Source: Lachnospiraceae bacterium UBA3802 (GTDB lineage: Bacteria > Bacillota > Clostridia > Lachnospirales > Lachnospiraceae). From it: 28,171 nucleotides of DNA. The stretch lies in the NCBI GenBank assembly GCA_002369155.1, contig DFEM01000175.1, positions 1 through 28,171 on the forward strand, written 5' to 3'. Shown one piece after another: positions 16,201 through 23,415 of the stretch. A program made the position numbers and the translations under genes. Within the stretch, counting starts at the first letter, position 1. Every line of letters begins with the position of its first letter. The notes under the pieces are model-generated. The model ran no database searches, was not told the DNA's origin, and saw nothing but the letters and a program-made list of their open reading frames with translations.

Positions 16201-17714
16201 ATATAAGTGAAATCCGAAATACCGGATGTATCAAATCCTGCCTGGAAAGCCATACCGTTATCGGCAAGAGAAGCACATCCGTAAAACATTTTGTTTAATG
16301 CCGTGATATTTCCTGCGAGTCCGTCAATATCCACATTGGTTAAAGAAGCACAGTTTGCAAACATGGAGCTTACATCGCTTAAATTGTTTGCATTGGAAAT
16401 ATTGCTTACGGCCGTAACGGAACTTCCTTCAAACATGCTTCTTGCATTGGTCGTATTCGCGAAATTAAATCCGGCAAAATCAAGTTCACTTACATTTACG
16501 CCTGTGCCTGAACACATGTTGCTGCAGTCTGCCGGCATGTAAACATTTGCCGCATTGGTCCACCAAACGAGGTTTCCGTTTTCAACCCATGCATATACAT
16601 ATCCGTCAAGAACCGATTCATCATCTATTCTTGTGACGGTGGGATTGCCGTTTGAACCGTTTCTTAAAGGTACATCATTTATGTCGGTAATTGTCGACTT
16701 TGTAATCTTTGCAGCACTGTTTCCGATGGCAGCGCGGAATCTGCTTTTCGAAATATATACAGCCTCTACATCCTCGGGACCGTTGTCATGAAGAACGAGG
16801 TTGAATTCGTAGTAGTTGGCCGAAGTGGGATTGTTGCAGACAAGACTTTGAATCTCATCTACAGTTTCAACGTAACCCATTTCATTCGAATGCCATTTCG
16901 TAAGAGTGAATCTGGAATCCGTATGAATCTCATAATCTTTGCCGTCAACATTAAATCTTCCGCCGGCATAAGTTGATTTCCAGGAACTTCCGTCTTTCCA
17001 GAAAAGAACTCTTATTGATTCAATTCCGGAATTGACATTCTTTCCGGCTCTTGTGAAATATACTCTGTTTCTTGCGTTAATATTTGTATCCGAATCCAGA
17101 TCAAGATTTAAAACCACAACCTTGATTGAATCTTCTTCGGGGTTATCGTTAATATCGATATCGGGGTTGGTATCAAGGAATGCCGAATCCCAGGAGTAAG
17201 GCCACATGTAAATTGCCTTTGTATTGTCAACGCTCTTGTTTGTCAAAGCCCACTGCTTTGCATCATCCCAATCTTCGGCATCTTCTTTTTCCCATTCGTT
17301 TCCGTCATAATAAAAACAAACTCCGCCCTCAAAATAAAGCGCTCTGTCTATTGTGTACGAAGCGATATTTTCGGGAAGAGCTTTGGTGGTGCCGTCGAGG
17401 AGCTGATTTTTGGTCCATACCATAAAGCATGAACCGCTTACGTCTACAAGATTCTCAACATTTTTTCTTTTGGTCGGATTAAGCGAGCTGCTCGCATCGG
17501 CGTAAAGATCCGAAAGTGCCGTCTGAGTTGCGGTAAGGCTCTTGATTGCGTTATTCTTTCTCTCATGGTTTCTGGCCATGTCCATGAATCCCAGAAATGT
17601 AGGAACGGCAATAGCGGCAATAATTGCAACGATAATAAGCACAACAATAAGCTCCACCAAAGTGAAGCCTTTTTTGTTTCGTTTTATTCTTTTTGCCAAA
17701 CTCACTGCCTGCAT
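13281..17714 (-). CDS. Giant prepilin with two tandem BspA/DUF285 modules
   Basis: A 1477-residue prepilin. A 16-residue basic leader ends in Lys-Lys-Gly and is followed by FTLVELIVVLIIVAIIAAIA, with Glu at +5. Residues from about 60 to 370 form an unrecognised ectodomain. Two BspA-type modules follow (about 375-850 and 890-1477), made of DUF285-like leucine-rich repeats such as SMFEGCKGSTV, KMFYGCASL and LSKMFYGCAELTSV. Each module opens with a YxxAWxENxxxxWWT motif. Each ends with a TIYxSxxFV segment, a GGxGT turn and a GYFT strand, so the modules are duplicates. DUF285 repeats are known in mycoplasma, Bacteroidetes and Firmicutes surface proteins that bind host molecules. The gene is the first of the prepilin operon. 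Its ATG at 17714 lies eight bases after GTAGGAG. The expected location is the cell surface, anchored in the membrane before assembly into a pilus. Confidence 0.9.
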   Translation of the reverse strand: MQAVSLAKRIKRNKKGFTLVELIVVLIIVAIIAAIAVPTFLGFMDMARNHERKNNAIKSLTATQTALSDLYADASSSLNPTKRKNVENLVDVSGSCFMVWTKNQLLDGTTKALPENIASYTIDRALYFEGGVCFYYDGNEWEKEDAEDWDDAKQWALTNKSVDNTKAIYMWPYSWDSAFLDTNPDIDINDNPEEDSIKVVVLNLDLDSDTNINARNRVYFTRAGKNVNSGIESIRVLFWKDGSSWKSTYAGGRFNVDGKDYEIHTDSRFTLTKWHSNEMGYVETVDEIQSLVCNNPTSANYYEFNLVLHDNGPEDVEAVYISKSRFRAAIGNSAAKITKSTITDINDVPLRNGSNGNPTVTRIDDESVLDGYVYAWVENGNLVWWTNAANVYMPADCSNMCSGTGVNVSELDFAGFNFANTTNARSMFEGSSVTAVSNISNANNLSDVSSMFANCASLTNVDIDGLAGNITALNKMFYGCASLADNGMAFQAGFDTSGISDFTYMFANSGAAADISAFTISDSANLESMFEGCKGSTVTLPSSGVKPGNLKNTFKGSSFNTLDFTGWDMTKVSTLEGTFKDAASLTGITIDSWDLATCTNMDETFMNCASLSNSSSAPFDSGKIITSKNLTTLKRTFAGCYALKDINLDRFYTSNVTDMTEMFAMNTDSSNHSALTDIKFGATFDTARVGSMNKMFYECESLETIEGIEKFKTFNVSDMEYMFAGDSSLTELDLSSFETNKVNKYDHMFEDTTSLATIYASPRFVVKGGLSANDIFNGNDVIVGGRGTAISEKKTEVESDENAYNNEDYKKLEFAKIDGWEGEEGYFTGKYREVYIDKNAFKGLFGADEELIGISKVPTNAYSIAEVRDKDGVVSIKDTSNGHNTYYYIFAWKENNTICWWTDADVAYLPQDSSYMLSGANIKNFDFTGLDVTKITKVNNFFEKVNNLENVEFGKMFYLDKTTNTTSMFYQCPDLVEADLTGLNFSGKNISNMYKECPKLETADISGMDFTNSTLSNMFDGCTALTNVNMSGTNFNSATLSTIDWNGVLHSMFVGCTQLKSVDCSGSNLYNTKLSGLFSGCSELKTVDISGNNFENANLSKMFYGCAELTSVNISGSVFNNNNLSSMFEECTLLTDNSVDFASAEFKNVTNMSNLFKGCESLTKVRISDLTMASSAGNICSGMFTDCTNLTTIDFPGWSITNRENLKQIVTSAPALETLNVPDWQVSNLSMSDNAFTYMNKNTLKNVDMSNWDFKNSTNLKLAFSGCSNLETLDLSGWKISNITTLQKTFLNCSGLTKLDLTGWGDGDNLSKVTDAYQTFKNLASLEKITIGDDEVWDFKSIQDMKTMFEDCHQINQDFGFIHISNTVTNISWVFKNCSNLTELDLSNWNTTSITNGNNMQQTFFGCENLETIYVSDKFVLIPYFKDVFGGCKKLEGGSGTKYADIAATDVKEAAKSTYARVDGGESNPGYFTLKQN
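17639..17674. repeat. 36-base direct repeat at the prepilin cleavage site, copy 2
   Basis: Partner of 13199-13234, in the same reading phase within the BspA prepilin. Recombination between the copies would delete 4440 bases and join the first leader to the second ectodomain in frame. Confidence 0.85.
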
Positions 17715-17805
17715 CCTTAATTCTCCTACATTTTTTATCGGTCCCGGACGCTCTTTTGTTTATATTAATTTCTTTATTATTATGCAATTTGTGTATACAA
17801 ACTAA

Positions 17806-17834
17806 ATTATACTACAAATTATCGTATTTGCTCA
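17806..17834 (-). promoter_or_regulatory. Probable promoter of the prepilin operon
   Basis: A perfect TATAAT (17811-17806, minus) lies about 90 bases before the BspA prepilin ATG. The hexamer 17 bases upstream, TGAGCA (17834-17829), is a weak -35, so an activator may be needed. Just downstream of the -10 lies the palindrome TGTATACA (17792-17799), a possible operator near the transcript start. The rest of the intergenic stretch is very AT-rich, with no recognised riboswitch fold. Confidence 0.5.
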
Positions 17835-17950
17835 CTTTTTGAATACATTTTATTGTGTTTTTAGGCAAAGTTCCCGCTTTTGTCCGCCTTTTTTCCGTTA
17901 AAAGTTCCGCAATCTTTTTAAAAAATTGTTTTTTGGGGTAATTTTGCAAT

Positions 17951-17972
17951 AAAAAAACGGTCCGAAGACCGT
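17951..17972 (-). terminator. Rho-independent terminator after the DUF2752 gene
   Basis: On the minus strand ACGGTC, loop TTCG, GACCGT and then a run of T form a six-pair hairpin with a stable UUCG loop. It starts three bases after the stop codon at 17975. It separates the DUF2752 gene from the prepilin operon. Confidence 0.9.
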
Positions 17973-17974
17973 CT

Positions 17975-18433
17975 TTAATCTATTAAATGTATTCCGAAAA
18001 AAATCAGCAAAATGTTTTTTATTGCAAATGACAAAAACAGTACCCCGACACCGACGTATATCAGTACGAGAGGATTGAGTTTTTCAATGCATTTGAAATT
18101 GTGCCTGTACAAAAAACCGTTGATTATAAACAAAAAATAAGAAAAAAATGCATACGGTACAAAAGGGTGATAGTAAAGACTTTTCAGCCAATGGAACCTG
18201 ACAAAATGATTAAATGCCCTGGTTCCTCCGCACCCGATGCAATAAAGACCGGTAATTTTTCTGAAATAACACTCCGTCATACCGTTTGTAATCTTGTTTC
18301 CGAATATCCAAAAAAAGATTACGGCGATAATAATAAAGGGCAAAATTCCAAGGGCTATCCTGTACAAAACAAGATATTCTATGTCCATTTCTCTTAATTT
18401 CTTCTTTTTTTCCGGCTTGTTTTCTTTTGACAT
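17975..18433 (-). CDS. DUF2752 family membrane protein
   Basis: A 152-residue protein with about three membrane helices (near 27-45, 92-108 and 122-146). It carries the DUF2752 signature: C55, then TGLYCIGCGGTRAF (C65, C68, GGTRA) and a HP pair at 89-90. The biochemical function of this family is not known to me; the paired cysteines suggest metal or redox chemistry. The N-terminus is very Lys-rich. The ATG at 18433 has only a weak ribosome binding site, and an ATG at codon 16 is an alternative start. The gene is a single unit closed by its own terminator, located directly upstream of the prepilin operon and divergent from the methyltransferase gene. A functional tie to the pilus is possible but unproven. 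Confidence 0.85.
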   Translation of the reverse strand: MSKENKPEKKKKLREMDIEYLVLYRIALGILPFIIIAVIFFWIFGNKITNGMTECYFRKITGLYCIGCGGTRAFNHFVRFHWLKSLYYHPFVPYAFFSYFLFIINGFLYRHNFKCIEKLNPLVLIYVGVGVLFLSFAIKNILLIFFGIHLID

Positions 18434-18497
18434 AATTAATCCCGATAAACGATAATGGTATAAAACTGCTTTATTAAACGCACTCTCGTGTTATAAT
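18427..18497 (+). promoter_or_regulatory. Promoter region of the methyltransferase gene
   Basis: Two candidates exist. The proximal one is an extended -10, TGTTATAAT (18489-18497), with only a weak -35, giving a leader of about 30 bases. The distal one is a perfect TTGACA (18427-18432), an 18-base spacer and GATAAT (18451-18456). The distal -35 overlaps the start codon of the divergent DUF2752 gene. Confidence 0.5.
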
Positions 18498-18524
18498 AAT
18501 TCATGTTTAATAAGTATATTTGAC

Positions 18525-18530
18525 GGAGGT
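18525..18530 (+). promoter_or_regulatory. Ribosome binding site of the methyltransferase gene
   Basis: GGAGGT, four bases before the ATG at 18535. It rules out the in-frame TTG at 18520, which lies upstream of it. Confidence 0.8.
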
Positions 18531-18534
18531 CAAC

Positions 18535-19410
18535 ATGTGGATTGCCGATAATTGGAAAGACTATGAAGTAATAGATACATCAGGCGGAGAAAAACTCGAA
18601 AGATGGGGTGAATATCTGCTCGTTCGTCCGGACCCTCAGGTTATCTGGAATACTCCGAAAAGCAATCCCGGATGGAAAAAATTTAACGGACACTATCACA
18701 GAAGCAACAAGGGCGGCGGAGAATGGGAGTTTAAAAATCTTCCCGAAGAGTGGAGTATAGGCTACTCTTCTCTTACTTTCAACCTTAAACCTTTTGCTTT
18801 TAAACACACAGGACTTTTCCCCGAGCAGGCCGTTAACTGGGACTGGTTTTCATCAATTATCAAATCCGAAAAATCAAAAAATCCCGATAAGGAATTCAAA
18901 GTATTAAATCTTTTTGCATATACGGGAGGAGCCACTCTTTCGGCCGCAAATGCCGGAGCGCACGTAACCCACGTTGACGCTTCCAAGGGAATGGTATCCT
19001 GGGCAAAAGAAAATGCTTTTGTTTCGGGACTCGAAAATGCTCCGATAAGATGGCTTGTCGATGACTGTGTTAAATTTGTCGAAAGGGAAATCCGTCGAGG
19101 CAACAAATATCAGGGAATCATCATGGATCCTCCTTCTTACGGAAGAGGTCCCAAGGGCGAGATCTGGAAAATCGAAGAAAGTATCTATCCCTTCATCGAA
19201 CTGACAAGCGAACTTCTTGCAGACGATGCCGCATTCTTTTTAATTAATTCATATACCACGGGACTTCAACCTGCCGTTCTTTCATACATGCTAAACACCT
19301 GTATAAAGAGCAGATTCGAAGGTACGGTGGTTGCCGATGAAATCGGTCTTCCCGTGTCTTCAAACAATCTGGTGCTCCCCTGCGGTGCAAGCGGAAGATG
19401 GTACAAATAA
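18535..19410 (+). CDS. RlmI-like class I SAM-dependent methyltransferase
   Basis: A 291-residue Rossmann-fold methyltransferase. Residues 123-133 (VLNLFAYTGGA) are the SAM-binding motif I, HVDAS at 146-150 ends strand beta-2, and DPPSYGRG at 198-205 is motif IV. The DPP-S/F-Y/G motif and overall layout match the COG1092/RlmI group, whose known members methylate C5 of cytosine in 23S rRNA. This protein lacks the N-terminal PUA domain of E. coli RlmI and is about 100 residues shorter, so its target is uncertain; rRNA is the likely substrate. It is the only plus-strand gene here. Its stop codon abuts the stop codon of the convergent neighbour with no base between. Confidence 0.85.
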   Translation: MWIADNWKDYEVIDTSGGEKLERWGEYLLVRPDPQVIWNTPKSNPGWKKFNGHYHRSNKGGGEWEFKNLPEEWSIGYSSLTFNLKPFAFKHTGLFPEQAVNWDWFSSIIKSEKSKNPDKEFKVLNLFAYTGGATLSAANAGAHVTHVDASKGMVSWAKENAFVSGLENAPIRWLVDDCVKFVEREIRRGNKYQGIIMDPPSYGRGPKGEIWKIEESIYPFIELTSELLADDAAFFLINSYTTGLQPAVLSYMLNTCIKSRFEGTVVADEIGLPVSSNNLVLPCGASGRWYK

Positions 19411-21177
19411 TTACGGCTTGGATGAATAAATCGCGATATTTCCGATTCTTGCATCAAGCGAATAGCTGTTGTTATTCATATATTCCGAAAGGAAAATATC
19501 CTTTTTGTCAGCTTGAGAACCGACTTCAAGAATGTCTCGACAGTAATCCACGTTGACAAATATAACGGGAGCCGATTCCAGTTTGTCAAAATCATTCACA
19601 AAATCATCATAAGCAAACGATCCGAGATTTGGCCATGTGTGAGAAATCGCGCATGGCATTTTTAATATATATTCAAGTCCGGGGATATCACCGTAGTAAA
19701 CGGCCTTTTGCCCCTTAAGATTATTGTTTTTGACATAATCCGTAAGTTCTTCGATAAGTGCCGCTCTCTCGGGATTGGTATGCATGCCCTTTAACACCTC
19801 GTTGCCCTCAATCTTTGTGTGATTGTTATAAGGGAATCCCGAATCACGGAAAATAAATACAACTCCGAATATCGAGCAGTGAACGACTATACTGATCAAA
19901 AGAAGTGCTACCGTGATTCTCGTGGCAACCATGGTGTTTTTTGCCTCAAGATCCAGAAGTTCGTAGAAATTGCGTCCTTTGAAAAGTTCGTTCCAGCACA
20001 TAAATATAACTGCTGGAGCAACTATAAACAAATTGTTTATCGAAGGATAAAGCGCATTATTGCTTCCGAGCGGCGTGATTGCAAGAATGATAATTACAGA
20101 TGCCGCAAGAAGTTTATGAGTCTTTTCGGTTCTCTTTCTGAGAAGCGTCCATACCGAAACCGTATTGCCTATCACGAAGAAAACGACCATCCAAAAATAC
20201 ATGGATGAATAATCCGAATACCTTACCGTATAAACATGATTTCTGTATCCCCAGAAAAGGAAAAATCCGTATAAAACAAACTGGGCTATTATCGTAATAA
20301 TTCTGGCGTAGTGTCTTTTCATGATTGCGCTGACCGCAAAACAGATAACCGAAATCACTATTAAAAAAATAAAACTCTTATAATACGTCGAATAGCCTCT
20401 GATGATTGTCAGAATCATCTGGGTGGGCTTGTATCCCGTATTCTCGCCGGTCATCGAAAAGAGTGAAATCACCATGTTGGGAATTGACAAAAAGCCGTAT
20501 TTAAGACCTATCAAAAGAACATTCAACAAAACACCCAGGCCGAATCCGCCGATGCAGATTAATGTATCCGTCAAGGCGTAGACAAACTTCTTTTTGTTAA
20601 TCCTTGCATTAAGCCAGACAACCACGATAAGCGAGGCTTCGGTTATATTGGGGAAGCGAACGAAAACATTGAATGCAAGAAGCACTCCCGCAATTGCAAG
20701 CCCCCATCTTTTTTCTTTGGTCAGTGATTCAATAAGCGTAATTACAACAAATGTAAAAAGAAGATACGTGAGATAGTTATAAAGAATCGTGGTCGGGCAC
20801 CAAAGAAGCGATACCGCAAGGAGTTCTCCGACAAACACTATCCAACGCGTAATGTATCTTCTTAAGAAAAGATATGACAAAACCACGGCTGCCACGGGCA
20901 CAAGAGTTGTGTAAAACTTCATTCCGATCCATGTAGAGCCAAGAGGAAGCATCGAAAAAAGTTTTCCGAGCATATTGGCCCAGAATGTGGCTATGGTCCA
21001 TGTAAGATTCATGGAATCAAGGTTCTCGTAATTGCCGAGGCTGTATGCCGTATCCGTAAATTCGACTCCGAATGCGAGATGTAAAAACGGCAGTAAAACA
21101 AGGATTGCAAGAAAGATGCAATCCCAGACTACAGGTTTTATTTTTGTCTTTTTTTCAGAAATTTTAGTATTATCCAT
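19411..21177 (-). CDS. Polytopic membrane protein, GT-C glycosyltransferase-like
   Basis: A 588-residue protein with about ten to twelve hydrophobic helices over residues 17-440, followed by a soluble extracytoplasmic C-terminal domain of about 140 residues. The first helix is followed by an outside loop with FTDTAY (Asp42). An acidic residue in this loop is the hallmark of GT-C enzymes, which use polyprenyl-phosphate sugars on the outer face. It starts eight bases after the stop of the GtrB-like gene and probably uses the sugar that enzyme loads. No strong ribosome binding site precedes the ATG at 21177, so coupling to the upstream gene is likely. The sequence is not close to a named family that I recognise. 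The GT-C role is inferred from topology, the loop acid and the neighbours. Confidence 0.75.
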   Translation of the reverse strand: MDNTKISEKKTKIKPVVWDCIFLAILVLLPFLHLAFGVEFTDTAYSLGNYENLDSMNLTWTIATFWANMLGKLFSMLPLGSTWIGMKFYTTLVPVAAVVLSYLFLRRYITRWIVFVGELLAVSLLWCPTTILYNYLTYLLFTFVVITLIESLTKEKRWGLAIAGVLLAFNVFVRFPNITEASLIVVVWLNARINKKKFVYALTDTLICIGGFGLGVLLNVLLIGLKYGFLSIPNMVISLFSMTGENTGYKPTQMILTIIRGYSTYYKSFIFLIVISVICFAVSAIMKRHYARIITIIAQFVLYGFFLFWGYRNHVYTVRYSDYSSMYFWMVVFFVIGNTVSVWTLLRKRTEKTHKLLAASVIIILAITPLGSNNALYPSINNLFIVAPAVIFMCWNELFKGRNFYELLDLEAKNTMVATRITVALLLISIVVHCSIFGVVFIFRDSGFPYNNHTKIEGNEVLKGMHTNPERAALIEELTDYVKNNNLKGQKAVYYGDIPGLEYILKMPCAISHTWPNLGSFAYDDFVNDFDKLESAPVIFVNVDYCRDILEVGSQADKKDIFLSEYMNNNSYSLDARIGNIAIYSSKP

Positions 21178-21185
21178 TTTGTCGA

Positions 21186-22121
21186 TTATTTGTCAGAACC
21201 CATTCCCACTTTCTGTCTGATGACATACTGAGGTGAATTGTTCATGCAAATGTATATTCTTCCGATGTACTCGCCGATAAGTCCGAGCATGAGCATAACC
21301 ATTCCGCCGAGGAAAACTATAACGGACATGAGTGCGGAGAATCCGGCTTCAACAGCATCCATAAGGATTATCTTTTTGATGATTGTGTAAATTCCGTACA
21401 AAAATCCGCTACATGCACAGAAGCATCCGATGGCCGTGGCGATTCTCAAAGGCTTTATCGAAAAAGCGGTAAAGCCGTTAAACCAAAGTGAAAAAAGTTT
21501 GGCAAGAGTGTATCCGCTTTCTCCCACACTTCTTGCTCTGTGGTTAACTTCAACATTCGCAACATTTTTGGTGGCACGAAGAACAAGACCTATTACATAT
21601 GCATAGGACTGGTCGTACCTTAACATATCATCAACCACGAATCTCTTTGCGGCAAAGTAACTTGAAACCTTAAGTTCCTTGGGTTTGCCGAGCATGATTC
21701 TGGTCATCAGTTCATTGACTTTACTTCCGAAATTTCTGAATCCGGAATGCTGCTTCTTGCCATAGCTTGCATAGCAAACATCAAAGCCTTCATCAAGTTT
21801 ACCGAGAAGCTTTCCGACTTCATTGGCTGGAGTCTGTCCGTCATCATCAAGACAAACCACAACATCTCCCGATGAATGTCTCATGCCTGCCATAAGTGCA
21901 CAATGCTGTCCGAAATTTTTGGCAAGATCTATTCCGAGAATATTGTCATTTTCCGAAGCTAATTTCTTAATCACCTCAAATGTGTTGTCAGGCGAAGAAT
22001 CGTTTACGAGAATAATCTCGAATTCATGTCCTATTTCGGCCATTGTCGATTTGATTTCGTCAATTACATCCGGTAATGTTTTCTCCGATCTGTAACACGG
22101 TATTACAAAACTGATTTTCAT
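21186..22121 (-). CDS. GtrB/ArnC-type polyprenyl-phosphate glycosyltransferase (GT2)
   Basis: A 311-residue enzyme with an N-terminal GT-A domain and two C-terminal membrane helices (about 225-250 and 262-290), the architecture of GtrB, ArnC and DPM synthases. FVIPCYRSEKTL opens the fold. VNDSSPDNT (39-47) binds the nucleotide, and LDDDGQTP (91-98) is the metal-binding DxD. The family moves a sugar from a nucleotide donor to undecaprenyl phosphate at the cytoplasmic face. The ribosome binding site GGAGGAGATA before the ATG at 22121 is the best in this cluster. It lies between two GT-C-like membrane proteins, which are the expected users of its product. The sugar cannot be told from sequence; the nearby aminosugar genes make a dTDP-linked donor possible. 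Confidence 0.9.
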   Translation of the reverse strand: MKISFVIPCYRSEKTLPDVIDEIKSTMAEIGHEFEIILVNDSSPDNTFEVIKKLASENDNILGIDLAKNFGQHCALMAGMRHSSGDVVVCLDDDGQTPANEVGKLLGKLDEGFDVCYASYGKKQHSGFRNFGSKVNELMTRIMLGKPKELKVSSYFAAKRFVVDDMLRYDQSYAYVIGLVLRATKNVANVEVNHRARSVGESGYTLAKLFSLWFNGFTAFSIKPLRIATAIGCFCACSGFLYGIYTIIKKIILMDAVEAGFSALMSVIVFLGGMVMLMLGLIGEYIGRIYICMNNSPQYVIRQKVGMGSDK

Positions 22122-22137
22122 TATCTCCTCCGATTTA

Positions 22138-23415
22138 TCATTGCATAAAGAACGTCAGTCCTTCGGAAAGTCTCACAAAGAAATACACTCCGCAATATAC
22201 CTGATACAAAAGTACTGCGAATGTTACGACTTCATATGCAATTCCGATCCCCTTTGCGGGGCTTTTATCTTTATCGGATATATCCTCTTTTTCGGACATA
22301 TCGCAAAGTACGATCTTTTTTGTGAGTGCGGAAACATTTCTCGCAAAATATATCACACTTACGACAAAAAGAACGAAAACACAAAAATCATATCCCCATG
22401 CAAAATTGTCATCAAGTTCTCTTGCTCCCGTTTCGCGAAGAAGAATAAGTTCCAGGAAACCCACGAACCACATGCCCCAGGCCAGAATAAAAAACCTGTG
22501 TGTCAGTCCTCTTTTTTTATCCTTAAAATCCGAAACGGTATCTTTAAGAACAGGAAAGATATTGTAAAACAAAACCATCAGCGGAAAGACAAGCGAAAGA
22601 ATCATGGTAAAATATGGTTTTTCCGCCCTTAAATATACACTGTACAAAGGGTCTAAGATTATTCCGTTGCCGGTACTCTCTCCAAAAAGAACATATTCCT
22701 GAAACAAAATGACAAGAATTGAGGGTACGACGGTCAGGGCGCTGAATATGATGTATTTAATCTTAACGCCGAGTATTGCATCAACTATCAAAAACAAAAG
22801 CGCAACAGGCGCAAACACAAGAATGAAATTAGTTTTTACACTAGTCGTTGCCGCAAGCAAAAGAGCAAAGGCCATGAGTGATCCGACACTTAATTTTTCC
22901 CTGTACTTTTCCGATATCGCAAGGAATAAAATGATGCAAAGAAGCGCGAAAAACTTCATCGCAATATATGTCGAATTGTGCCATATGCTTCCGGACTGAT
23001 AACCGATATATCTGTAAGGCTGAATCGCTCTTATGTAAAACGGCATTGCAAAGCCGGTAAATGCAGAAAACACTATCGCAGTCTTTGTGCCGAGTCCGTA
23101 TTTTTTTAACAAAATATAGGTAACTGCGAGCGTGCCGGCTTCAAAAATACAAAGAAGAGACGCTATTGCAAAATGAAATCCGAAGTCGTTTAAGTACGAG
23201 AAAAGTCTAAAGAATACCGCAAGTATACTGTATCCCCATCCGTCGAGTGCCATCTCGATATGCGCAAACAAATCAGACTCGTATTTCCCCGTTATCGGAT
23301 AAAGAGTCTGATTGTAATGAAGCAGTACGAGTCTAAAACAATAAAACGCAAAACAAAGCGACGAGATTATGATAAATATCGTACCCGTTATTCTTTTTGA
23401 TTTATCGTTTTTCAA
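22138..23415 (-). CDS. Polytopic membrane protein, possible GT-C glycosyltransferase
   Basis: A 425-residue protein with about ten hydrophobic helices. After the first helix an outside loop carries YESDLFAH (Glu46, Asp48, His52), an acidic motif in the place where GT-C enzymes have their catalytic acid. Length and topology fit lipid-linked sugar transferases. No family name can be given with confidence. The start is a TTG at 23415 just behind AAGGA, overlapping the last 14 bases of the GNAT gene in another frame. No ATG lies before the first helix. The stop is 16 bases before the GtrB-like gene, so the two are probably co-translated. It may add or receive the acetamido sugar made by the upstream WecE and GNAT proteins. 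Confidence 0.75.
   Translation of the reverse strand: MKNDKSKRITGTIFIIISSLCFAFYCFRLVLLHYNQTLYPITGKYESDLFAHIEMALDGWGYSILAVFFRLFSYLNDFGFHFAIASLLCIFEAGTLAVTYILLKKYGLGTKTAIVFSAFTGFAMPFYIRAIQPYRYIGYQSGSIWHNSTYIAMKFFALLCIILFLAISEKYREKLSVGSLMAFALLLAATTSVKTNFILVFAPVALLFLIVDAILGVKIKYIIFSALTVVPSILVILFQEYVLFGESTGNGIILDPLYSVYLRAEKPYFTMILSLVFPLMVLFYNIFPVLKDTVSDFKDKKRGLTHRFFILAWGMWFVGFLELILLRETGARELDDNFAWGYDFCVFVLFVVSVIYFARNVSALTKKIVLCDMSEKEDISDKDKSPAKGIGIAYEVVTFAVLLYQVYCGVYFFVRLSEGLTFFMQ

Noticed and set aside
13509..17805. Plus-strand open frames opposite the BspA prepilin gene, up to 244 codons.
   Set aside because: They are antisense shadows of repeated codons; the translations have no domain features and the minus-strand gene is certain.
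17715..17974. A possible c-di-GMP or other riboswitch leader before the prepilin operon.
   Set aside because: The leader after the likely transcript start is only about 85 bases, and no conserved c-di-GMP-I or -II core was recognised.
18520..18534. A TTG start for the methyltransferase that would add five residues.
   Set aside because: The GGAGGT ribosome binding site lies downstream of it and fits the ATG at 18535.
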